Below are positions 9,847 to 19,095 of a stretch of 64,000 nt of DNA, piece by piece. The notes below the pieces were generated by a model. The model ran no database searches, was not told where the DNA came from, and saw nothing but the letters and a program-made list of their open reading frames with translations. The DNA is taken from contig CAJXYP010000009.1 in assembly GCA_913063225.1 (NCBI GenBank), positions 35,061 through 99,060 on the forward strand. The letters are read 5' to 3'. Within the stretch, counting starts at the first letter, position 1, and every line of letters starts with the position of its first letter. The stretch comes from an uncultured Cellvibrionales bacterium (lineage in GTDB: Bacteria; Pseudomonadota; Gammaproteobacteria; Pseudomonadales; GM7GCV1). The position numbers were made by a program, and so were the translations under genes.

Positions 9847-10625
9847 GCACCCCACAGGATGCGGATCTGGTATTGCTGCACGGCTGGGGCACTCATTCCG
9901 GAGTTTGGGGTCAGGTGCGAAGCCAGCTAGATGCACAGAGCCTAGCCTTAGATTTTCCCGGCTATGGCACGCAGATCAAGCGCAAGTTTCCTGCTGATAT
10001 TGATGTTCTTGCTCGCGATGTCCTTGATAGGGCTCCAGAGGTGGCAATTTGGGGTGGTTGGTCTCTGGGAGGAATGGTGGCATTGCGGGCCGCGACAATC
10101 GCTCCAGAGCGCGTCCGAGGCTTAATGTTGGTATGCAGCACTCCTAAGTTTGTTGCTTCTTCTGACTGGTCTGCAGGAACAGATATCGAGGTATTTGAGT
10201 CGTTTGCAGAAAGCTTAACCAAAGACTATGCGCGCAATTTGCGACGATTTTTATTGTTACAGGCGGGAGACAGTAAGAGGGCTCGCCAATTCAGCGTTCC
10301 GATACGAGAAATAATTGAATCGGCGCCGCAGCCAAGCACTGAAACCCTGAATAATGGATTAGCGCTGCTTAAGAATCTCGACATGCGTGAGCAGCTGGGT
10401 AAATTGGATATTCCCCTGCGATTAATATCCGGGCAAAAAGATCGAATTTGTCATCCGGACGCTTCTAAGTGGTTCGCCGGCAAATTAGGCGGGCGGCATA
10501 CTAAATTACCGTCGGGCCACGGGCCATTGTTGTCGCATCCGCAAGCATTGGCTGAAGACCTTACCGCCTTGCTAAATGAGGTAATGGCACCCGCTGCCGG
10601 TAGAGCTTCTGCGACCCATAAATGA
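9843..10625 (+). CDS. bioH: Pimeloyl-[ACP] methyl ester carboxylesterase
   Basis: Alpha/beta hydrolase that removes the methyl group from pimeloyl-ACP methyl ester, closing the BioC-BioH route to pimelate. It has the oxyanion segment LHGWGTHSGVW, nucleophile Ser74 in GWSLGG, the acid in SGQKDRICHP, and the catalytic His in PSGHGPLLSHP. GTG start overlapping the bioF stop (GTGA), and ATGA overlap with bioC. Being inside the operon next to bioC strongly supports BioH rather than another esterase. Confidence 0.94.
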   Translation: MSTPQDADLVLLHGWGTHSGVWGQVRSQLDAQSLALDFPGYGTQIKRKFPADIDVLARDVLDRAPEVAIWGGWSLGGMVALRAATIAPERVRGLMLVCSTPKFVASSDWSAGTDIEVFESFAESLTKDYARNLRRFLLLQAGDSKRARQFSVPIREIIESAPQPSTETLNNGLALLKNLDMREQLGKLDIPLRLISGQKDRICHPDASKWFAGKLGGRHTKLPSGHGPLLSHPQALAEDLTALLNEVMAPAAGRASATHK

Positions 10626-11425
10626 TGCAGATAGATAAGGTACAAGTAGCCCGACAATTTAGCCGTGCGGCGGCCGAATACCATAGTGCCTCACAAGTTC
10701 AGAATGATATGGCTTGTGAATTATTAACGCGTATTCCAGAACAGATGATTAGGCCCGCAAATATTCTAGATCTAGGCTGTGGTAGCGGTTTTTTGACCGG
10801 CTGTTTAATAAATAGATTCAGTGATGCGCAAGTTGTGGGGCTAGATATAGCGTCGGGAATGCTGACGGCATCAACCTCCTATTTTGCTAAATCTTTAGCG
10901 CAGACCAGTTCTTCGCCTTTTTTGATTCAGGGAGATATGGAGTCATTACCCATTGCTTCACATTCTTTCGAACTTGTGGTCTCGAACGCCGCTTTGCAGT
11001 GGACCAATTATGCGGCCTCTATCGCGGAGGTTGAAAGAGTCCTGGTGCCTGGTGGTTTCGCGGTAATGGCCACTTTTGTAGAGGGTACTTTGGCCGAGTG
11101 GCGCAGAGCTTTGCAAAGTGCAGGCCTAAATCTGGTCCACGAAATGCTCGATCAAGAATATTTGGAGATGACCGCTAAGCGAACTGGTTTTGAAATACTT
11201 GCTAGTGAGTCCATGGTGCATAGGCTTGCGCATACGGATATCGCAGATCTAATCAAGAGCACTAAGCGTATGGGCGCAACCAACGCGCTAAAAAATCGCA
11301 GCCGGGGGCTTATGGGGCGGGGAACATACGCGTCCTTGGTACAAGCCATTGAATTGGAATACCCCCGCACCGAATATTATTCCAATTACCGAAGCGGCTA
11401 TTTGGTGCTAAGGAAATCCGCATGA
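10622..11425 (+). CDS. bioC: Malonyl-[ACP] O-methyltransferase
   Basis: SAM-dependent methyltransferase that disguises malonyl-ACP as a methyl ester to prime pimelate synthesis. The N-terminal KVQVARQFSRAAAEYHSAS is characteristic of BioC. SAM motif I is ILDLGCGSGFLTG (about 48-60), and motif IV-like SNAALQWTNY carries the BioC LQW signature. 267 residues. It overlaps bioH and bioD by 4 bases each. Confidence 0.95.
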   Translation: MMQIDKVQVARQFSRAAAEYHSASQVQNDMACELLTRIPEQMIRPANILDLGCGSGFLTGCLINRFSDAQVVGLDIASGMLTASTSYFAKSLAQTSSSPFLIQGDMESLPIASHSFELVVSNAALQWTNYAASIAEVERVLVPGGFAVMATFVEGTLAEWRRALQSAGLNLVHEMLDQEYLEMTAKRTGFEILASESMVHRLAHTDIADLIKSTKRMGATNALKNRSRGLMGRGTYASLVQAIELEYPRTEYYSNYRSGYLVLRKSA

Positions 11426-12105
11426 AATTGGCTATCGACCCAGGTATCAATCAAACCAGTAACCTATCTGGGGAATTGCCAAGGCAGTTCTTTATAGCGG
11501 GCACGGATACCGATGTGGGTAAAACCTATGTATCACTAGAGCTAATACGATTCTTGGTCGAGAGCGGTGATCGAGTAGGTGTTATGAAACCGGTTTCTGC
11601 TGGATGTGAGTTGGTTGCAGGGCAGTGGCAGAACGCCGACGCATTGGCGCTAATGGAAGCTAGCAACCTGCAGCAATCCTATGCTGAAGTGAACCCCTAT
11701 GCCTTTGAGTCGCCGGTTTCTCCGCATATTGCTGCCAAGATTTCCGCTACAACTATAGACCTAAATCTTCTGTTGCAGACATTTGAGAAAATCAAAGCGC
11801 GTTCAGATTCGGTTTTGATTGAGGGCGCGGGTGGTTGGCTCGCTCCCATAAGCGAAACCCAGAGCATGGCGGATATAGCCATAAAGTTAGATATTCCCGT
11901 GGTACTCGTAGTTGGCATTAAATTGGGTTGTTTAAATCACGCACAGCTTACGGCTCGGGCAATTAAAGACTCCGGCTTATCTCTTACTGGCTGGATCGCA
12001 AATGAGCTGGATCCGGAAATGTCCTATCCGGATGAAAATATCAAATGCTTAGCAGATCGGATAGATGCACCGCTAATTGCTCATATATCGCACAAAAATA
12101 ATTGA
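11422..12105 (+). CDS. bioD: ATP-dependent dethiobiotin synthetase
   Basis: Closes the ureido ring of dethiobiotin from DAPA, CO2 and ATP. The P-loop is GTDTDVGKT (27-35), followed by MKPVSAGCE, the substrate-binding NPYAFESPVSPHIAA, and VLIEGAGGWLAPI. 227 residues, with a 20-residue N-terminal extension before the first strand (QFFIAGTDT). It is last in the operon. bioA, needed to make DAPA, is absent from the window and must be elsewhere. Confidence 0.95.
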   Translation: MKLAIDPGINQTSNLSGELPRQFFIAGTDTDVGKTYVSLELIRFLVESGDRVGVMKPVSAGCELVAGQWQNADALALMEASNLQQSYAEVNPYAFESPVSPHIAAKISATTIDLNLLLQTFEKIKARSDSVLIEGAGGWLAPISETQSMADIAIKLDIPVVLVVGIKLGCLNHAQLTARAIKDSGLSLTGWIANELDPEMSYPDENIKCLADRIDAPLIAHISHKNN

Positions 12106-12189
12106 TTTTTGTAGTTTAGCTTGTTGGCTATTGGCAGTTTCCTGCATACACTGGTCCGAAATAAAAAAAGATACTGCCTAAAACCGTGA

Positions 12190-13305
12190 GTGGACAAATG
12201 GATCCGGGTGCGCAGCGCACCTGAAGCAGCAAGAAATGCGGCGTTGTACGAAAAGATTTCAGGCTTACTCAGTCTGGGTGCGGCTATCTGCTTTTTGGTA
12301 CGTTTACAAATTGCCCCGGTATCAGATACCACTACCATTGCTTCGTCTTTGGTGTGCGTCATTATTTTTATCGTCTATATCTGCATCAAGCGGCAGTGGG
12401 CGGCGCACTTTTCTGGCGTGTTACTGGTAATGGCCTGGGTGGCCTCTCTGCTGCTAGTGGCAGCCCTTAAGGACGGCAGCAACAGCCCAGTAATGGTATT
12501 GGCGCCAATCACCCCATTAATGGCCGCCATTCTAAGGGGCAAGGATTGGGGTTGGTATTCCTCGATCGTTATAGTTCTGGCGATATTCATATTTGGTGCA
12601 TTGGAAGAGCGTGGTTACTACGCCGATGCTTCGTCTTTATATGCTCACCTCGAATTAGATCTTTATGAATTTTGGTTGATATTAGCGGTATTGATTGGTG
12701 CTTTAATCGGGCATCACCTGGCCACAGAAAATACTCGTCTTAGTGAAACACTTCGACACCATGCGCGAGTGGATTTCCTTACCGGTATACCAAACCGCAT
12801 GTCGATTAATGAAGCGCTTAATAACGCCGCCAGAGAGTCCAAACGCAATACCAATTGGATGTCGGTGATGATGATTGATATCGATAATTTCAAGATCTAC
12901 AACGACGTCAATGGCCACGCCGCTGGAGATAAGGTACTGCGGCAAGTAGCGCAAGCCTTTAAAGATGTGCTCAATCGCCCCTATGATTTTGTTGGCCGCT
13001 ATGGCGGTGAGGAGTTTTCGGTCATCTTGCCCAAGACTGATCCAGAGGGGGCTCGGTTTGTGGCGGAGCGATTGCGTTTAGCGGTAGAAAAACTAAAAAT
13101 ACCCTATCGAGCCAGCAAAAAAGAAGAGGTGATAACCGTTACAGTGGGTTTGGCATCTGCTCCCGGGGCCTTGGATGGTCGTGGCGATAAATTGATTAAA
13201 GAGGCCGATTCAGCGCTATATACCGGTAAAGAGTACGGGCGCAATCGAGTAATTCCGACGGTCTTAGATCAGGCAGGCAATCTATCTACGGGAGGGCCTG
13301 ATTAG
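12190..13305 (+). CDS. Membrane-anchored diguanylate cyclase (GGDEF)
   Basis: Makes c-di-GMP from two GTP. About the first 180 residues hold five to six hydrophobic segments, and the GGDEF domain starts near DFLTGIPNRMSINEAL (196). The active-site loop is YGGEEF (272-276), and the RPYD at 263-266 lies exactly five residues before it, the product-inhibition I-site arrangement, so feedback inhibition is expected. GTG start at 12190; no better upstream start is seen. It lies downstream of bioD by 84 bases. The sensed signal is unknown. It converges with the carbonic anhydrase gene. Confidence 0.9.
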   Translation: MDKWIRVRSAPEAARNAALYEKISGLLSLGAAICFLVRLQIAPVSDTTTIASSLVCVIIFIVYICIKRQWAAHFSGVLLVMAWVASLLLVAALKDGSNSPVMVLAPITPLMAAILRGKDWGWYSSIVIVLAIFIFGALEERGYYADASSLYAHLELDLYEFWLILAVLIGALIGHHLATENTRLSETLRHHARVDFLTGIPNRMSINEALNNAARESKRNTNWMSVMMIDIDNFKIYNDVNGHAAGDKVLRQVAQAFKDVLNRPYDFVGRYGGEEFSVILPKTDPEGARFVAERLRLAVEKLKIPYRASKKEEVITVTVGLASAPGALDGRGDKLIKEADSALYTGKEYGRNRVIPTVLDQAGNLSTGGPD

Positions 13306-13334
13306 CCCAAGCGTCCTAGTCTGGATTGATAGGT

Positions 13335-13940
13335 TTAATCGAGATTGCTAGCAGAAACATTGAGGTCTTTGATTAGGCCGTTCTGCAAGCTATATACCCA
13401 TCCATGCACACTAATCTGTTGGCCGCTGTCGGCAGCTTCCTTCAGATATTGGTTTTGTAATAGCGTGGTCACCTGATCTTCAACGTTCATTTCGCAGACT
13501 CGATTGACCCAGTCTTTCTGGTTATCAAAATCTGACTGTAGGCATTTTTTGTCTAAGGCGAGCGCACGTATGGGCGAGACCCAGTCCCTTAGGGGGCCAT
13601 CAGTACTGCGCGTCAGCGCAGCGCCAACGCCACCGCAATCGTGGTGACCACAGACAATAATATGCTTAACCTTCAGAGAGAGAACCGCGAATTGCACAAC
13701 CGCAAGGATGTTGCGGTCGGTATTTTCAACTCGGTTTGATACGTTGCGGTGAACAAATACTTCGCCCGGAGCAAGTCCAGTTATAACGTTTGCCGGAACG
13801 CGACTGTCAGAGCAGCCTATCCATAAATATTTGGGACGCTGCTGCGCAGCCAATCGTTCAAAGAATTTCGAATCTTCCTGTTGGATCTTGCCTGCCCAGC
13901 GCGCATTGTTATCCAGTAGATCACTAATAGAATCTGACAT
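13335..13940 (-). CDS. can: Beta-class carbonic anhydrase
   Basis: Reversibly hydrates CO2 to bicarbonate. Zinc ligands and the catalytic dyad are visible: C43-S-D45-S-R47, then H99 and C102 in CGHHDCGG, the same spacing as E. coli Can (C42, D44, H98, C101). 201 residues, typical length. It lies downstream of the multidomain carboxylase on the same strand, separated by a terminator. Bicarbonate is the substrate of that carboxylase, so a supply role is an attractive inference. Confidence 0.94.
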   Translation of the reverse strand: MSDSISDLLDNNARWAGKIQQEDSKFFERLAAQQRPKYLWIGCSDSRVPANVITGLAPGEVFVHRNVSNRVENTDRNILAVVQFAVLSLKVKHIIVCGHHDCGGVGAALTRSTDGPLRDWVSPIRALALDKKCLQSDFDNQKDWVNRVCEMNVEDQVTTLLQNQYLKEAADSGQQISVHGWVYSLQNGLIKDLNVSASNLD

Positions 13941-14023
13941 AGGTAACTTTATCCCCCTAATTTGGGACGGATTGTAAGGTAATTGTTGTCTGGTATCAGC
14001 AGCAATCTACATCTAAAAGCCAC

Positions 14024-14053
14024 AAAAAAGGCCGGCAATATGCCGACCTTTTA
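14024..14053 (-). terminator. Rho-independent terminator of the carboxylase gene
   Basis: On the minus strand, AAAGGTCGGCA and TGCCGGCCTTT form an 11-bp stem with one mismatch and a short ATAT loop, followed by a T-rich tail. It starts about 20 bases past the carboxylase stop and precedes the carbonic anhydrase gene, so the two are probably separate transcripts. Confidence 0.8.
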
Positions 14054-14073
14054 TAGCGGGGGTATCTACAGGG

Positions 14074-17000
14074 TTAGCTAGGACGAACCACAAAAAGTAA
14101 ATCGCCGGAATTAACCTGAGCTCCATTGGCTTGATTAAGGCGAACCACCTCATAGTTTTGATCCGCCTGAAACAATTCTCCTGCGCCAATAACGCTGGAA
14201 AGCGAAATCTGGGAAAACAGCTTCATCGCTTCTATCTGGCAGAGCGCCGAAGACAGGTTGATCTGACTGCCAATTTCGACATACTCGGGATCGTTCGGAG
14301 AGGGCGTTGAATAATAAATACCGGTCATTGGCGCCAGAACCTTAAGCTCGTTGGTGCCTTCGATACGCAGGGAGTCGAGACTGGTAGCAGCGGTGTCTAC
14401 CCCGGTATAGGCCATTTCCACGATCAATTTATCACTATTCAAGCTCTTCAGGAATTTCGGTAGATAGCCTGTGTCGTACTTACCCTTCACAAAAGTTGGG
14501 TCAACCAATATTCGTTTCAATAAAGGGATATTGGTACAAACGCCCTTAATGCTAACTTCTGCCAATACCTCTAATAGTTTTGCGATAGCGTCGTTGCGGT
14601 CTTTCCCGTGCACAATAAGTTGCGCGATCATGCTGTCATAGAAAGGAGAAATGGTTTTCCCCTCGTCGACTGCAGATATGATTTCTATATCATCTCTCTC
14701 GGGGAATCGGCACTCGGTAACCAATCCTGGAGTGGGAATAAAGTCGAATTCACCTTCATCATTTAGCTTGGCTTTCTCGGCAGTAATTCTCGCCTCAATC
14801 GAAAAGCCATTGTCGCCAATTTTCAAATCGGCAATAGAGCCGCCTTCGGCAATATTAAACTGCTGCTCGACAATCTGAACACCAGAGGTCCACTCGGTGA
14901 CAGGATGTTCTACCTGTAAGCGAGTATTCATTTCCATAAAGTAAATGGTTTTGTTTTTTAGATCGTAGATAAACTCAACGGTACCAGCGCCAATATAATC
15001 TACCGCATCAGCCAGTTTTCTTGCGCTACTAAAAGCTCTTTTGGCTAGGGCTGCGGTCAACATAGTAGAACCAGATTCTTCCAGTACCTTTTGATTATTG
15101 CGCTGAACAGTACAGTCTCTCAAGCCTATAATTTGCGTATTTCCGTGGCTGTCTCGAAGAATTTGAATCTCAATATGACGCATAGATTCAACAAATTTCT
15201 CCAAATACAGATCGCCATTTCCAAAAGCAGATTTAGCCTCAGCAAAAACCCGATTAAATGCAGTCTTTACTTCCGAAGCTTCACGAACTATTTGAATACC
15301 CTTACCGCCACCGCCGTGAACCGCTTTTAGCAATACCGGATAACCGATTTCATCCGCCACTTTCGCGGCGACACTTGCGGTAGCAAGAATGCCGTGGCTG
15401 CCGGGTACAACCGGCACGTCGTTAGCCATGGCCGTATGGATAGCAGTGGACTTGTTGCCCATCTGGTCCATGCTCTGTGCACGAGGGCCCAAAAAGTTGA
15501 GTCCTCTAGCGCGACACAAACGCGCAAATCCAGCATTTTCAGACAGGAAACCAATGCCTGGGTGTAATGAATCGGCGCCTTGGCGCGCAGCGATAGCTAA
15601 CACGGAATGAGCGTTCAAATAGCTCTCATCTGGCGTTTGTCCACCGAGACACACAAGCTCATCATTTTCGTCCAGCATGCTCGCTGGTGCCGAATCCATA
15701 TCCGGATCCGATTGCACCAGTAATACGCGTTTGCCTAATTTTTTAGCAACGCGGATAAGTTTAGTAGCCGTACAACCGCGAGCGTGGATCAAAACGGTTT
15801 CTATGGGGCGCATAAGATCACGCGCTTGCGCTGGTTCCGGAATATCGGCAGCAGCCTGAGTATCTACTCGACCCGCCAGAGTCTTCTCTAGCACGTCTTC
15901 AATAGATTCTTTTGGTACTGCAATGTCAGGATCAATTTTGCGCAGCTGGGCATCTAAGTCATCAGCAAAGGGATGTTTCACAATGCCGTGCATCGCCCCT
16001 TCGTTTTTCACCAAGTAGTTAGACACGGTGCACATAGAGGGCAAGAAAGAGGGCACTACCACTCGACCCGCGAAGGGTAAGTCAGTGCCACTCAGGTAAT
16101 AGGTTTGCACCAATGGGTGAGTCACAAAGCTTGCCTGTGAACCACCGGTACAGTCACCGAAGCCAAATACGATTACCGGCAATCCGGTTTCGCAAACGAA
16201 GCGTGTGATGCGGTCATTAACAATGGCCATGGAGAAAAGTGCATTTGCGCCTTCTTTGGTTTGCATTCCGCCGGATGAAACAAAACAAACTAAAGGTAAG
16301 TTCTGCTGAGCACAGGTAACCATTAGGTCACACATTTTTTCAGCACTGGCCATATCAAAGGCGCCAGCCTGGAATGAGACATTGGAGATAACCGTACCTA
16401 CTCGAGGCGAACCTTCAATGTTCAGGTTGCCGATGCCGGAAATTACGCCACAGGGCGTAACCTTATTGTTGAGGGCTTTTTCAATGGAAATCCGGAATCC
16501 GGGAAAAGACACCGGGTTTGCCGTCATTAGATCAGCGTTGGTTTCCTCAAAGTTTGAGAAGAACTTCTCCTGAAATGCCTTTGCCGTAGTAACTTTTTTA
16601 CGCTTGAGCGTATCCAGGGTTTTTTGAACTAGTAGATCACGATAAGCGATATTTAGCTGGTTCCAGAAATCCTTGCGCTTGCCAATGCGAACCGGGTTTA
16701 TTTCGCCCTGATAGGTCTTGCCTTGAAGTTGCGAATTTAAATATTCGGGTACCAGCTCTTCAAAGAAGAAGGTGATTAGCACTAATAGCGCATCAGACAG
16801 CCGTGGAAAAATAACGCGCTTCCATTCCTCTACTTCTTTAAGGAAATCACCGCGGCGTCTATAACCAACAAAGCTGTTTAACCAGCGGGCAAATTGGCCA
16901 GATTTTATTTCGGCAGAAGCGGAGTTATCCATAGAGGCAACGTGTGCCGTGGCGTTTTCAATCGAGCTATCCAGAATACGCTTCAATGATTCAGCGCTTA

Positions 17001-18621
17001 GGGTATGGAACTCTCTAGTTTCTGCGGCGATTTCGCCAAAGTTGCTAACGATGCTGTCGTAGAGCGCATTGAAAATCAGAATGTTTTCGAACTGAGATAG
17101 AAAATGCGCCTTCAGATCTGAATTGAAAATAATTTCTGAAATGGTGAGATCTGTTTCGGCTATCTCGTAGATCTTAGAATTACCACCTTCAGAATCTTTA
17201 ACCAACTGAGATAGTTTGACGAAGTTAAATTCACAATCCGCTTTCCAGCGGTTGTACAAGTACAGCGTGGTGCGAAAACAAAGTTTTTGCCGCGCATCTT
17301 CGAAATTTTTCTGCGGGTCACCTAACAGCAGGGTAGTAAATCGACCACGCTCTGCAGATAGTTCGTTGCGTTTTTCTTTGTAAGATTTCCAGGCTCTAAA
17401 CAGGTCGTCCTGATATATAAGTTTTTCCGGATCACTGTTCCAGCGCTCGAACCCTTCTTCCCGGGCCTTTTGCGTTCTGTCGCTTAGGTCACCTTTGGGG
17501 ATTTCTTGTTTCGATAAACGGCCATAGGCATCGGTCGTGGAAGACATAATCCGTGTACGCATAGTCAAGTAGCGTTGATGACGGCATGCGTGAGCAAAGA
17601 TATTTGGATATTCAGTCGGGAAATCTTCCACATGGAAGTTGGCGACTTTTTGCAATTTGGTGAAGTTCTCATCCGGGTGCAGAAATCGCTGCACCTGAGT
17701 TATATAGTCTTCTGAAATATCGCCCTGGGCGCCGACCATATCAACACAGATGTTTTCAATGGCATTGATGCCAGTGAGGATAGCGCTGACCAGCGGCTCT
17801 ATGCCTATGCTAGAGTCAGCCGGAGCCCAATCGATAATTCCGTCGAGCACGCCGCGGTGGTTTAGCTCGGCGGGACTAATGCCAACATAGCGAGCGCTTT
17901 CCTGCCAGGACAAATTGTATTGGCGAGCAATGCTAGCAAGGCCCTTAGGCTGAATAGTATTGAAAACCCCGGTCCGGACCGAGAGAAGAATATTGGTAGC
18001 CGCTAGTGGTATAGCTCCGCCGGAATACCCAAGACCATAAACGATGCCTACGGTTGGAACATGTGTATTGGTCATTTCGGCAATCAGGCGCGAAATAGCG
18101 TGCGCCTGATTGTTTTCATTCGCTTCGGCACTGGCGTCTGCTCCCGGTGTATCCATAAAGGTAACAATGGGAATATTGCGGCGATTAAATATTCGTACCA
18201 GGCGAGCGGCTTCCAGATGGTGTTCTGGTTTCCACACGCCATTGCCAACGCTGCGGTTTTGCGCAATAACGCCAATACGCCGGCTGCCATGAACAGAATC
18301 TACGGCAATTTCCACGGCGTAGAGGGGGCCCATATCAACTTCGTTATAGGTCTTGCCGTTGATCATGCGCACGACATTGCGTGCGCTTACCATGGTATTT
18401 GATTCCGCGGGTTCTAGAACCCGGGCGATGTAATCATCTACGGACAAGTTCTTTAGAATATCCAGCTCTTTGGCAACGGATTTCTCGGACATTAAGCCCT
18501 GAATTTTTCCTTCCCAATTAAATGGGCGCGTGCCCGATCCAACTTTAAAATCTCGCACTTTTTGCTCAACAGTAGTGAACAGGCTGTCTTTTGCGGCCGA
18601 TGCTTTGTTTGTTGCCGGCAT
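14074..18621 (-). CDS. Single-chain biotin-dependent acyl-CoA carboxylase (CT-CT-BC-BCCP)
   Basis: A 1515-residue enzyme uniting all carboxylase parts. Residues about 80-280 resemble the AccA-type carboxyltransferase lobe (FMDTPGADASAEANE, YGLGYSGGAIPLA). About 280-690 is a long helical region I do not recognise. About 715-880 is the second carboxyltransferase lobe (SGIGNLNIEGSPRVG, FGFGDCTGGSQASF). About 937-1390 is biotin carboxylase, with the ATP glycine loop HGGGGKG and MEMNTRLQVEHPVTE. The C-terminus is a biotinyl domain with EAMKLF, its Lys near 1465 being the biotinylation site. It carboxylates an acyl-CoA, probably acetyl- or propionyl-CoA; substrate is not readable. Eukaryotic ACC and bacterial LCC have BC first; this order is the reverse. 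It sits close to birA, bioBFHCD and a carbonic anhydrase. Confidence 0.88.
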   Translation of the reverse strand: MPATNKASAAKDSLFTTVEQKVRDFKVGSGTRPFNWEGKIQGLMSEKSVAKELDILKNLSVDDYIARVLEPAESNTMVSARNVVRMINGKTYNEVDMGPLYAVEIAVDSVHGSRRIGVIAQNRSVGNGVWKPEHHLEAARLVRIFNRRNIPIVTFMDTPGADASAEANENNQAHAISRLIAEMTNTHVPTVGIVYGLGYSGGAIPLAATNILLSVRTGVFNTIQPKGLASIARQYNLSWQESARYVGISPAELNHRGVLDGIIDWAPADSSIGIEPLVSAILTGINAIENICVDMVGAQGDISEDYITQVQRFLHPDENFTKLQKVANFHVEDFPTEYPNIFAHACRHQRYLTMRTRIMSSTTDAYGRLSKQEIPKGDLSDRTQKAREEGFERWNSDPEKLIYQDDLFRAWKSYKEKRNELSAERGRFTTLLLGDPQKNFEDARQKLCFRTTLYLYNRWKADCEFNFVKLSQLVKDSEGGNSKIYEIAETDLTISEIIFNSDLKAHFLSQFENILIFNALYDSIVSNFGEIAAETREFHTLSAESLKRILDSSIENATAHVASMDNSASAEIKSGQFARWLNSFVGYRRRGDFLKEVEEWKRVIFPRLSDALLVLITFFFEELVPEYLNSQLQGKTYQGEINPVRIGKRKDFWNQLNIAYRDLLVQKTLDTLKRKKVTTAKAFQEKFFSNFEETNADLMTANPVSFPGFRISIEKALNNKVTPCGVISGIGNLNIEGSPRVGTVISNVSFQAGAFDMASAEKMCDLMVTCAQQNLPLVCFVSSGGMQTKEGANALFSMAIVNDRITRFVCETGLPVIVFGFGDCTGGSQASFVTHPLVQTYYLSGTDLPFAGRVVVPSFLPSMCTVSNYLVKNEGAMHGIVKHPFADDLDAQLRKIDPDIAVPKESIEDVLEKTLAGRVDTQAAADIPEPAQARDLMRPIETVLIHARGCTATKLIRVAKKLGKRVLLVQSDPDMDSAPASMLDENDELVCLGGQTPDESYLNAHSVLAIAARQGADSLHPGIGFLSENAGFARLCRARGLNFLGPRAQSMDQMGNKSTAIHTAMANDVPVVPGSHGILATASVAAKVADEIGYPVLLKAVHGGGGKGIQIVREASEVKTAFNRVFAEAKSAFGNGDLYLEKFVESMRHIEIQILRDSHGNTQIIGLRDCTVQRNNQKVLEESGSTMLTAALAKRAFSSARKLADAVDYIGAGTVEFIYDLKNKTIYFMEMNTRLQVEHPVTEWTSGVQIVEQQFNIAEGGSIADLKIGDNGFSIEARITAEKAKLNDEGEFDFIPTPGLVTECRFPERDDIEIISAVDEGKTISPFYDSMIAQLIVHGKDRNDAIAKLLEVLAEVSIKGVCTNIPLLKRILVDPTFVKGKYDTGYLPKFLKSLNSDKLIVEMAYTGVDTAATSLDSLRIEGTNELKVLAPMTGIYYSTPSPNDPEYVEIGSQINLSSALCQIEAMKLFSQISLSSVIGAGELFQADQNYEVVRLNQANGAQVNSGDLLFVVRPS

Positions 18622-18981
18622 AACTGGTTTTTCTCCGTACTTTTTGGGAAATAACGTGTACCGCTTGGGAAGCGGTCAATTATCTATCTTATAGGGTATG
18701 CAGTATCAGGCTCAGTGCGCCAACTGTCTAGTTTTAGCGGGCAAGATTGCTCTAGTGTTGACGGCAAATAGACGACTATCTCTGAGCCGCGTTCCCGATC
18801 GCCATTATAAGTCCATTTTCAGTCTATTTCGGATACAAAAGATGGGTGCCCCATAGGCAAAAACTATACCCCTTTTCCTGTACAAGCCTGTGCTTGTCCG
18901 GTGCATAAGTTGTGCATAGATTTCATTGGTCACGCCAGCAGTGGTTTTGCGCGGTAGTGAGACACCCCGGTTACCCCCAAT
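18622..18981. other. Upstream part of the carboxylase-nrdJa divergent gap
   Basis: Non-coding stretch between the divergent carboxylase and ribonucleotide reductase genes. The promoter for the carboxylase must lie here, but I cannot pick it out. No cobalamin riboswitch is recognisable although nrdJ is B12-dependent. A possible 60-codon minus-strand frame at 18805-18987 has no supporting feature and is not called. Confidence 0.4.
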
Positions 18982-19028
18982 ACACAAGATATAGTGCCAA
19001 ATTGAAATAATTTATCTATATATGGTGT
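18982..19028. promoter_or_regulatory. Tandem NrdR boxes upstream of nrdJa
   Basis: ACACAAGATATAGTGC (18982-18997) matches the NrdR box ACACWATATATWGTGT at 14 of 16 positions. TATCTATATATGGTGT (19013-19028) matches at 12 of 16. The start-to-start distance is 31 bp, three helical turns, the spacing typical for NrdR tandem boxes. Inference: the ATP/dATP-responsive repressor NrdR controls nrdJab. The nrdR gene itself is not in the window. Confidence 0.8.
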
Positions 19029-19095
19029 TTTTAACTTGTGTGAAGCCGCAAGTTGAATCAGTATATCGGACTCGAAAAACGTCTTATATGGGGAA

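Noticed and set aside
18622..19095. Cobalamin riboswitch ahead of the B12-dependent reductase
   Set aside because: No B12-box-like conserved core was found; the NrdR boxes explain regulation better.
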